Assembly: GCA_025936205.1 (NCBI GenBank)
Contig: JAICTU010000563.1
Span: 1 to 5,466, forward strand
From: Polyangiaceae bacterium
Lineage (GTDB): Bacteria; Myxococcota; Polyangia; Polyangiales; Polyangiaceae
Direction: 5' to 3'
DNA length: 5,466 nucleotides
Below the pieces are notes generated by a model that ran no database searches, was not told the origin of the DNA, and was given only the letters and a program-made list of their open reading frames with translations. The translations under genes and the position numbers were made by a program. Shown one piece after another: positions 1 to 5,401 of the stretch; position 1 is the stretch's first letter; each line of letters begins with the position of its first letter.

Positions 1-864
1 CCGTACGTGAGCGCCGGCGGCGCGGCCACCGAGATCTACACGCGCAACTACCAGTACCTGTTCGGGTTGCTCTCGCCCGTGGAGGTGCTGGGCGACACGC
101 TGATGCAATGGATCGATCGCCAGCAGCAAGCAGGCAAGCTGCCCAAGTCGGCGCGCATCGCGCTGGTCTGGGAGAACACCTCCCACGGCAAAGACTTCCG
201 GCGCGGGGTGAGCGAGTTTGTGAGCAAGAGCAACGGTGCCTACACACTGGTGGTGGACGAAGCCTTCGAGCTGAACGGTAAGGACTTCGGTGCCCTGCTG
301 GGCAAGGTCAAGGCCGCCTCCGCCGACCTGTTTCTGGCGGATGCGCATCTGCCGGACTACATCACGCTGCAGCGTCAGTACGTGAGCCTGGGCCTGTGCC
401 ACAAGCTGGTCAGCTACGGCGCGCGCGGCGCGGAGAAGGGCGCCATGGAGGCCCTGGGCAAGGAGAACGTGAGCTATATCCTGTCCGCGGTCTGGTGGAG
501 CGCCGGGCTGGCGGAGAAGAACCCGCTCGCCAAGAAGTTCCTGGCCGCCTTCGAGGCGCGCTACCACCACCAGCCCGACTGGTATCAAGCGTTTGCCTAT
601 GAGTCGGCGCTCGCGCTGTTCCACGCCATTCAGAGCGCCGGCAGTGTCGACCGCGAGAAGGTCCGTGCGGAGCTGGCGCGGCTGGAGATGCCGTCGCTCA
701 ATCCCAGCGGCACGCTCAGCTTTCCCAAGCAGTTTGGCCAGCAGGCGCACAATCCCTTCGTGGTGCAACAGAACCTGCCCGATGGCAGCTCCCCCATCAT
801 CTACCCAGATAGGGTGGCGGCAGCGGCGGGCGTGGCGCCGAATCCGCGCTGCGCGCAGCCGTAG
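1..864 (+). CDS. livK: Periplasmic substrate-binding protein of a Liv/HAAT-type ABC importer, 5' end missing
   Basis: This is the C-terminal part of a type I periplasmic binding protein (Peripla_BP_6/LivK-like), which captures the ligand in the periplasm and docks on the LivHM permease. The frame is open to the left edge and 287 residues are visible before the TAG stop. The GTG at 7 lies inside a conserved stretch (PYVSAGGAATEIYTRNYQY), so it is not the start. Mature proteins of this family have roughly 370-420 residues, so about 100 residues plus a signal peptide lie outside the window. Typical family features are the second-lobe stretch ARIALVWENTSHGKDF (about residues 51-66), the ADLFLADAHLPDYITLQRQ segment, and the late WYQAFAYESALALFHAI helix near residues 195-211. 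The liv gene order downstream supports the call. The ligand is unknown: branched-chain amino acids, other hydrophobic amino acids, amides and aromatic acids are all used by this family. Confidence 0.9.
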   Translation, partial: PYVSAGGAATEIYTRNYQYLFGLLSPVEVLGDTLMQWIDRQQQAGKLPKSARIALVWENTSHGKDFRRGVSEFVSKSNGAYTLVVDEAFELNGKDFGALLGKVKAASADLFLADAHLPDYITLQRQYVSLGLCHKLVSYGARGAEKGAMEALGKENVSYILSAVWWSAGLAEKNPLAKKFLAAFEARYHHQPDWYQAFAYESALALFHAIQSAGSVDREKVRAELARLEMPSLNPSGTLSFPKQFGQQAHNPFVVQQNLPDGSSPIIYPDRVAAAAGVAPNPRCAQP

Positions 865-895
865 CGCTCCTCGCTGGACTGCTGGGCCCTGCCAC

Positions 896-1771
896 GTGAC
901 TGAACTGCTCGACCTGCTGATCTCGGCGCTGCTACTGGCCGGCTTGTATGCGCTGATGGCGTACGGGCTCGGCTTGATCTACGGCGTGCTGCGCGTGGTC
1001 AACCTGGCGCACGGCGGCGCCATCATGGCCGGCGCATACCTGGGCTGGGTGCTGCACGAGCGCTGGGGCCTCGATCCGTACCTGGCGCTGCCGATCGTGC
1101 TCGCGCTGGGCTTTGCCGCGGGCGCGCTGCTGTACCTGGGCCTGGTGCGCCACCTACCGCGCGGGGCAGCAGGGGGGCCTGCATCGCTGCTCTTGTTGTT
1201 TGGGGTGTGGCTGCTGCTTCGGAACGCGGCGTACCTGTTGTTCAGCGGCAACGACCAGGTGATCCGTACCGCCTATTCCACGCGCTCCATCGCGCTGTTC
1301 GGAACCTTCGTATCGCTGAACCGCCTCGCCGTGCTGGGCGCCGCGCTCGTGATCCCGATCGGGCTGCAACTGCTGCTGCAGCGCACCTATCTGGGCAAGG
1401 CCGTGCGCGCCGTGGCGCAGAATGCCGACAGCTGCACGCTCGTGGGAGTGGACGTGGAGCGCGTGTACACCTTCACCTTCGGGCTCGGCACGGCGCTGGC
1501 CGCCGCCGCGGGCCTGCTCTCGGCGACGCTGTTCGCGTTCAACCCGAGCTTCGGCGCCGCCGAGCTGCTCAAGTCCTTCGTGGTGGTGGTGCTGGGCGGT
1601 CTGGGCAGCGTGCTGGGCATGGGCGTGGCCGCGCTGATCCTGGCTCTGGTCGAGGCGTTTGCCATCCTGGTGCTGCCATCGTATCTGACCAGCGCGGTCG
1701 GCTTTGTGATGCTGGTGCTGGTCTTGGTGCTGCGGCCCGGCGGCTTGTTCGGGCGGCCCGTGCTGGGATGA
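896..1771 (+). CDS. livH: Branched-chain amino acid type ABC importer, LivH permease
   Basis: This is an inner-membrane permease of 291 residues, the usual LivH length, which forms the translocation channel with LivM. I chose GTG 896 because it directly precedes the first membrane helix (TELLDLLISALLLAGLYALM, residues 2-21) and no in-frame start lies between it and the livK stop 31 bases upstream. The frame is open much further upstream, but that stretch overlaps livK and is a shadow. No strong Shine-Dalgarno is visible. Family hallmarks are GLIYGVLRVVNLAHGGAIMA (residues 25-44), the cytoplasmic coupling-type loop RTYLGKAVRAVAQNADSCTL (163-182), and the FNPSFGAAELLKSF/LGGLGSVLG region (215-241). 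About eight hydrophobic segments are visible. The protein ends with RPGGLFGRP, a common end for this family. Its TGA overlaps the livM ATG. Confidence 0.95.
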   Translation: MTELLDLLISALLLAGLYALMAYGLGLIYGVLRVVNLAHGGAIMAGAYLGWVLHERWGLDPYLALPIVLALGFAAGALLYLGLVRHLPRGAAGGPASLLLLFGVWLLLRNAAYLLFSGNDQVIRTAYSTRSIALFGTFVSLNRLAVLGAALVIPIGLQLLLQRTYLGKAVRAVAQNADSCTLVGVDVERVYTFTFGLGTALAAAAGLLSATLFAFNPSFGAAELLKSFVVVVLGGLGSVLGMGVAALILALVEAFAILVLPSYLTSAVGFVMLVLVLVLRPGGLFGRPVLG

Positions 1772-2730
1772 AGCGACCTCGTCTGTCTCGAAGCGCGCTG
1801 GCGCTGGTCGCCGCGGCGCCGTTGCTCGCGCTCGCGCCGCTGTTGCTCGAGCCCTACGCGCTGAATCTGTGCACGCTCAGCTACCTGATGATGGCCGGAG
1901 CGCTCGCCTGGAACTGGCTCGGCGGCTTCGTGGGTCAGATCAGCTTTGGCCACGCCGCGATGTTTGGTGTCGGGGGCTTCGTATCGGCCCGGCTCTTGCT
2001 CTCCTTTGCCTGGCCCGCGCCGCTGGCGTGGCTCGGAGGCGGGCTCGCCGCGGGCACGTTTGCGCTGCTGGCGCAGCCCACGCTGCGGCTGCGCGGGCCT
2101 TACTTCTCGATCGCCACGATCGGGCTCGGCGAAGCGGCGCGCCTCCTCTTCACCTACTGGGACGCGTTCACCGGCGGAGCGTCGGGTGTTTCACTCCCGC
2201 TCGTGCCGGACGGCAAGGCGCAGCTCTACTACTGGGGCCTCGGGCTGGCGCTGCTCACTTCGGCGGGCTCCTTCTGGTTGCGCCGCTCGGAGCTGGGGCT
2301 GGAGCTGCTGGCGATTCGCTCGGATGTGGAGGCCGCTGCCGACGTCGGAGTCTCCGCGGGCCGCTTGCAGCTCGGCATGTTGCTGCTGTCGAGCGCCGTC
2401 GTCGGGCTCAGCGGGGCGCTCTATGCATCGTTCTTCGGCTTCATCGAGCCGCGCGACATGTTCGGTTTCGACCGCTCGATCGCCTTCGTGCTGATGGGTG
2501 TGATCGGCGGCCTCGGCACCGCGCTGGGGCCGCTGCTGGGCGCCCTCGTGTTTGTGCTCGTACAGCAGTTCTTGCTCGGCTCCTACACGGAGCTGTACCT
2601 GGGCTTGTACGGAGCGCTGCTCGTGGCCATCATCCTGTTCGAGCCGCTGGGGCTGTCGGGTCTGGGGCTGCGCTGCGTGCGCTACCTGCGGCGCGGACGG
2701 ACGCCGGCGACCGCGGGAGGCGCGCCATGA
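1768..2730 (+). CDS. livM: Branched-chain amino acid type ABC importer, LivM permease
   Basis: This is the second inner-membrane permease subunit, 320 residues, within the usual range of about 300-360. The ATG overlaps the livH stop (ATGA at 1768-1771) and is followed by a basic N-terminus (MKRPRLSR) and a hydrophobic helix, so translational coupling fixes this start despite a weak Shine-Dalgarno. Diagnostic LivM segments are GGFVGQISFGHAAMFGVGGF (residues 52-71), LRLRGPYFSIATIGLGEAAR (106-125), the coupling loop SELGLELLAIRSDVEAAADV (174-193), and GVIGGLGTALGPLLGA (244-259). The FIEPRDMFGFDRSI stretch (225-238) matches the family position. The C-terminus (303-320) is basic and then Ala/Gly/Pro-rich, likely cytoplasmic and poorly conserved. 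The protein should pair with LivH to form the channel. Confidence 0.95.
   Translation: MKRPRLSRSALALVAAAPLLALAPLLLEPYALNLCTLSYLMMAGALAWNWLGGFVGQISFGHAAMFGVGGFVSARLLLSFAWPAPLAWLGGGLAAGTFALLAQPTLRLRGPYFSIATIGLGEAARLLFTYWDAFTGGASGVSLPLVPDGKAQLYYWGLGLALLTSAGSFWLRRSELGLELLAIRSDVEAAADVGVSAGRLQLGMLLLSSAVVGLSGALYASFFGFIEPRDMFGFDRSIAFVLMGVIGGLGTALGPLLGALVFVLVQQFLLGSYTELYLGLYGALLVAIILFEPLGLSGLGLRCVRYLRRGRTPATAGGAP
2715..2720 (+). promoter_or_regulatory. Shine-Dalgarno of livG
   Basis: GGGAGG lies 6 bases before the livG ATG at 2727, inside the end of livM. It is the only strong ribosome binding site among the liv junctions seen here and supports the overlapping start. Confidence 0.6.
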
Positions 2731-3458
2731 CGGCGCTGCTCCAGGCACGGCAGCTATCCAAGCGCTTCGGCGGTCTGATCGCGCTCGACCGCGTCGACCT
2801 GGAGCTCGCGCCCCGCGAAATCCTGGGCGTGATCGGCCCCAATGGCGCGGGCAAGAGCACGCTATTTTCTCTCATCACCGGCTCGCTCGCGCCGACGACA
2901 GGGGAGGTGCTGCTCCAGGAGCGGCGCTTAACGGGGCTGCCTGCCGAGCGCGTCGTGCGCGCCGGCGTGGTGCGCACGCACCAGATCGTGCGGCCCTTTG
3001 CGCAGCTCACCGTGCTCGAGAACGTGTGCGTGGCGGCGCGCTGCGCGGTACGGCGCAACGGCGGCGAGGCGCGCGAGCAGGCCCAGCGCGAGCTGCACTT
3101 CACCGGACTGTCGGAACGGGCACAACAGCTCCCGTCGGCGCTCACGCTCGCCGGCAGAAAGCGTCTCGAGCTAGCGCGGGCGCTCGGCACCGGCCCCAAA
3201 GTGCTGCTGCTCGATGAAGTGATCGCCGGCGTCAATCCCGCAGAGGCTCAGGCCTTGGCCGAACTGATCCGCCGCATCCGCGACGAACGCGGCATCGCGA
3301 TCGTCCTGACCGAACACGTGCTGCCGGCCGTGCGGGCGCTGTGCGACCGGCTCCTGGTGCTCGATCAAGGCCGCGTACTCGCGCAGGGCGCACCCGCTGA
3401 AGTGCTACAACGCCCGGAAGTGATCGAAGCGTACCTGGGCAAGGCGGCCGAGCCATGA
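2727..3458 (+). CDS. livG: Branched-chain amino acid type ABC importer, LivG ATPase
   Basis: This is a cytoplasmic ATP-binding subunit of 243 residues that pairs with LivF to energise import. The ATG overlaps the livM TGA and has a GGGAGG ribosome binding site. Walker A is GPNGAGKST (residues 37-45), the Q-loop Gln is residue 86 (THQIVRPF), Walker B is VLLLDE (159-164) with catalytic Glu164, the D-loop area is AGVNPAE (167-173), and the H-loop His is 197 (LTEHVLP). The signature motif is unusual: LTLAGRKRLELARAL at 139-153 replaces the common LSYGQQRRLEIARAL, and the residue after DE is Val rather than Pro. I recall related LTLA-RKRLE forms in some annotated LivG proteins, so this is probably a subfamily trait rather than damage. 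FGGLIALDRVDLEL near the N-terminus and the position in the operon fit LivG rather than LivF. Confidence 0.93.
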   Translation: MTALLQARQLSKRFGGLIALDRVDLELAPREILGVIGPNGAGKSTLFSLITGSLAPTTGEVLLQERRLTGLPAERVVRAGVVRTHQIVRPFAQLTVLENVCVAARCAVRRNGGEAREQAQRELHFTGLSERAQQLPSALTLAGRKRLELARALGTGPKVLLLDEVIAGVNPAEAQALAELIRRIRDERGIAIVLTEHVLPAVRALCDRLLVLDQGRVLAQGAPAEVLQRPEVIEAYLGKAAEP

Positions 3459-4171
3459 GCACGCCGCTGCTCGAGCTGCGCGACGTCTGCGTCGCGTATG
3501 GGGACGCCCCGGTGCTGCACGACCTGTCCTGCGACGTCCACGAAGGCGAGATCGTCACCCTGCTGGGCTCCAACGGCGCAGGCAAGACCACGACCCTGCG
3601 CGCCATCGCGGGCCTGTGCCGCGTCCAGCGCGGCGAGATCCTCTTTCGCGGCGCGTCCTTGCTGGGCGTGCCGCCGTCAGGGCGACCGGCGCTGGGCATC
3701 GCGCTCGTCCCCGAAGGCCGCGAGCTGTGGCCCCAGCTGAGCGTGCTCGAAAACCTCGAGCTGGGCGCCTACGCGCGCGCGGCGCGCGCCCAACGCGAGC
3801 GCAACCTCGCCCGCGTCTACGAGCTATTCCCGCGCCTGCGCGAGCGCGGCGCCCAGGCCGCCGGCAGCCTCTCCGGCGGCGAACAGCAAATGTGCGCGAT
3901 CGGCCGCGCGCTGATGAGCCAGCCCCAGCTCCTGCTGCTCGACGAACCCAGCCTGGGCCTCGCGCCGCGCGTGGCGCAACAACTGCTCGAAGTCGTGACC
4001 GAGCTACGAGCGAGCGGCACGACCGTGCTCCTGGTCGAACAGAACCTGCGCCAGGCGTTGACGGTGGCGCAACGCGGAACCGTGATCGAGGGCGGCCGCG
4101 CCCGCCTGCGCGGCACGAGCCGCGAGCTGCTCGACAACGCGGAGATCCGCGCGGCGTATCTGGGGCTCTGA
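3455..4171 (+). CDS. livF: Branched-chain amino acid type ABC importer, LivF ATPase
   Basis: This is the second cytoplasmic ATPase, 238 residues, a standard LivF length. The ATG overlaps the livG TGA (ATGA, 3455-3458). Walker A is GSNGAGKTT (residues 38-46), the LivF-typical stretch LVPEGRELWPQLSVLENLEL covers 84-103, the canonical signature LSGGEQQ is at 139-145, and Walker B is LLLLDEPSLGLAP (159-171) with catalytic Glu164. The H-loop position carries Gln196 in LVEQNLRQAL. Gln at this place is common in LivF, as I recall, and is not a defect. With LivG it forms a heterodimer in which one partner has a canonical and the other a divergent signature motif. It is the last gene of the operon; an inverted repeat begins 7 bases after its stop. 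Confidence 0.95.
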   Translation: MSTPLLELRDVCVAYGDAPVLHDLSCDVHEGEIVTLLGSNGAGKTTTLRAIAGLCRVQRGEILFRGASLLGVPPSGRPALGIALVPEGRELWPQLSVLENLELGAYARAARAQRERNLARVYELFPRLRERGAQAAGSLSGGEQQMCAIGRALMSQPQLLLLDEPSLGLAPRVAQQLLEVVTELRASGTTVLLVEQNLRQALTVAQRGTVIEGGRARLRGTSRELLDNAEIRAAYLGL

Positions 4172-4178
4172 AGTGTCG

Positions 4179-4207
4179 CTGATCGGCCGCAGCGGCTCAC
4201 CGATCAG
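4179..4207 (+). terminator. Inverted repeat just after livF, possible transcript end or 3' stabilising hairpin
   Basis: CTGATCGG (4179-4186) and CCGATCAG (4200-4207) form a perfect 8-bp stem. The 13-base loop itself holds a small CCGC-A-GCGG hairpin. No T-run follows (next bases are ATTGCGG), so this is not a standard intrinsic terminator. The place, 7 bases after the last stop codon of the operon, suggests an RNA 3'-end structure or a Rho-assisted end. Confidence 0.5.
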
Positions 4208-4224
4208 ATTGCGGCGCGGACAAG

Positions 4225-4465
4225 GCCGGATCGGCGCTTCGAGCGACGGAGGCCCGTCCGGCGCTGCTGCTCGAGTTGAGCGATGCGCTCCGGACGCTCA
4301 GCGATCCGGTTGCCATCCGACAGACTGCGCTGCGGCTCCTCGGCGAGCATCTCGGGGTGGCGCGGGCTCATTCTCAACGTCGAGCGTGATGCAGGCGGCG
4401 GCTGGATTGATCTCGTCGAGCGTGGCTACCGGAGGGAACCCGCTGCGTCTGAATTCGTTGGTCCC
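4225..4465 (+). pseudogene. Fragment of a GAF-domain (sensor-kinase-like) gene with a frameshift
   Basis: Two plus-strand frames together read like the first half of a GAF domain from a PAS/GAF signalling protein. In the first frame, from about 4225 to 4368, the stretch LLLELSDALRTLSDPVAIRQ and then TALRLLGEHLGVARA match the usual entry to such a domain. That frame hits TGA at 4387-4389. The second frame, from about 4370 to 4465, carries on with ILNVERDAGGGWIDLVERGY and then RREPAASEFVG, also GAF-like. The switch lies near 4369, consistent with a single-base change. There is no plausible start, no upstream PAS domain and no downstream kinase domain, so this is a relic. The family call rests on my memory of similar histidine-kinase sequences, not on a search. 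A weak third-frame continuation (ADFGARN, ending near 4515) may be the next piece, directly before the IS110 remnant. Confidence 0.55.
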
Positions 4466-4516
4466 AAGGCGCGTCTTGCTCGACGGCGCGTTGAAGGCGG
4501 ACTTTGGCGCGCGCAA

Positions 4517-5008
4517 TATCGATGTGATCTGTTCCAACACCTGCGCAATCGGCCCGATCAACTCTCGAAGCTCCGAGACCAGCTTCGCCTTTCGAACATG
4601 CGACACGAAATTATTGGTATCGCAGCTGGGCAGGCGCACGCCGCGAGCCCGCGCAAGCCCGCGCAGGGTCGTAACATATCGGGCGCGCGTCTCCACCAAC
4701 GTGCGCCTGACGCTCAGCTCCAGCCGCAGCTGCCGATCGGTTTTCCGTCCGTGTGAGCCAACACCGAGCTGCCGAACTCGTGTCGTGTCAAAGAGCAAGA
4801 CCTCGTTCCCCCCAGCTCGTCGACTCGGCATGCACATGCCAGGCCTCCCGGCACGCCTCAATGGCGATCCGTGCCGGCGCACATCCTGTACCAAGCAGGT
4901 CACTCGAGCTGCTCAGCGCACTTACCGTTCGGCGCGCGAGCACTTGGCTGCCTCGACTTCGCAATAGGATAGCTTTCTCACCGCCCAATCCAGCGCTACA
5001 CTCCTCAT
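4517..5008 (-). pseudogene. Decayed IS110-family transposase, N-terminal part only
   Basis: Read on the minus strand, three segments join into the N-terminal DEDD domain of an IS110-type recombinase. Segment 1 (5008-4943) starts at ATG with MRSVALDWAVRKLSYCEVEA. Segment 2 (about 4942-4809, other frame) has VLARRTVSAL, then ARIAIEACREAWHVH and ends TSWG. Segment 3 (4808-4517, first frame again) has NEVLLFDTTRVRQLGVGSHG, RKTDRQ, SVRRTLVETRARYVTTLRGL and LPSCDTNNFVSHV. The shifts fit a lost base near 4943 and a gained base in the C6 run at 4808-4813. After KTDRQ (about 4730) the sequence jumps to LRLELSVRR, apparently missing about 30 residues, including the second Asp of the expected KTDxxDA motif. 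The C-terminal Transposase_20 region is absent; similarity stops at QVLEQITSI near 4517. About 164 residues remain of an expected 340-400. It cannot encode an active enzyme. Confidence 0.75.
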
Positions 5009-5017
5009 GGCCAGCGT

Positions 5018-5023
5018 CTCCTT
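5018..5023 (-). promoter_or_regulatory. Ribosome binding site of the IS110 transposase remnant
   Basis: On the minus strand AAGGAG lies 9 bases upstream of the ATG at 5006-5008. It supports that ATG as the original transposase start, even though the same frame is open further upstream. Confidence 0.55.
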
Positions 5024-5401
5024 TCGGGCCCCACTCCTTTGCACCTTTGAGTGCGCGGGGCTGTCGTCCGTTTCGGCTGGCGGCGAGACGTCGCCGTTTT
5101 TTTTCGTTCGTGACCTCCGTGTCCTGTCGCTGGGCTGCGGCGCCGTTGCGGCTGCGCCTGCCTGTGCTCCCTTCGCCGCAGCACCTGCTTGACGTTCGCG
5201 CACTTTGGTACTCCTGCCGGTTGAGACTTCGTCGACAGCTCCCAATTGCCGACTCGTTCCATCTTGGGCATGAGATGGGGCCGTGCGGAAACGAAGCGCG
5301 CACGCCGACGGAGCGCGATCCTCGTCGAGGCTCCGGATCGGCGCACCCGATGGTTGCCGCGCGTGAATTTGCAGCTGCAGAGAAGGTCGCGAGAGACAAG
5401 T
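5024..5401. other. Stretch without a convincing gene, upstream of the transposase relic
   Basis: About 380 bases with open frames on both strands but no recognisable domain. The translations are Arg/Ala/Ser/Pro-rich, as expected from GC-rich non-coding DNA. One minus-strand frame is open from 5245 directly into the transposase start, with a possible GTG preceded by GGAG near 5205-5220, but its product (KGAQAGAAATAPQPSDRT and similar) looks like low-complexity sequence. If the IS110 relic is of the IS110 subgroup, part of this stretch would be its left non-coding end. The intrinsic terminator at 5081-5104 lies here. Confidence 0.5.
5081..5104 (+). terminator. Intrinsic terminator on the plus strand
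   Basis: CGGCGA (5081-5086), a GACG loop and TCGCCG (5091-5096) form a perfect 6-bp GC-rich stem, followed at once by eight T residues (5097-5104). This is a textbook Rho-independent terminator on the plus strand. No intact plus-strand gene lies immediately before it; the nearest is livF, ending 910 bases upstream. On the minus strand the A8 run precedes the stem, so it would not work as a terminator in that direction. Confidence 0.7.

Noticed and set aside
593..895. Upstream extension of livH to position 593
   Set aside because: It overlaps the C-terminal part of the binding protein and reads as an Arg/Ser-rich shadow. The membrane protein begins at GTG 896.
1207..1767. Open frame upstream of the livM start, which would give a 507-residue protein
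   Set aside because: It overlaps livH in another frame and is Arg/Ala-rich without domain features. The livM ATG at 1768 with ATGA coupling and the proper N-terminal helix is clearly the start.
1869..2726. Open frame upstream of livG, which would give a 529-residue fusion
   Set aside because: It is a shadow of livM in a GC-rich genome. The ABC domain begins right after the ATG at 2727, which has a good ribosome binding site.
4646..4665. Tandem 10-bp repeat AGCCCGCGCA x2
   Set aside because: On the minus strand it encodes the Leu-Arg-Gly-Leu-Ala-Arg-Ala part of a conserved IS110 stretch, so it follows from protein sequence and codon bias.
4828..4843. Palindrome GGCATG-CA-CATGCC as a possible operator
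   Set aside because: It lies in the codons for the conserved AWHVHA stretch of the transposase relic and is best explained as coding sequence.
4173..4967. Plus-strand open frame of 264 codons after livF
   Set aside because: Composition is Arg/Ser-rich, no domain is seen, and it runs antisense to the transposase relic and out of frame with most of the GAF fragment. It is open only by chance in GC-rich DNA.
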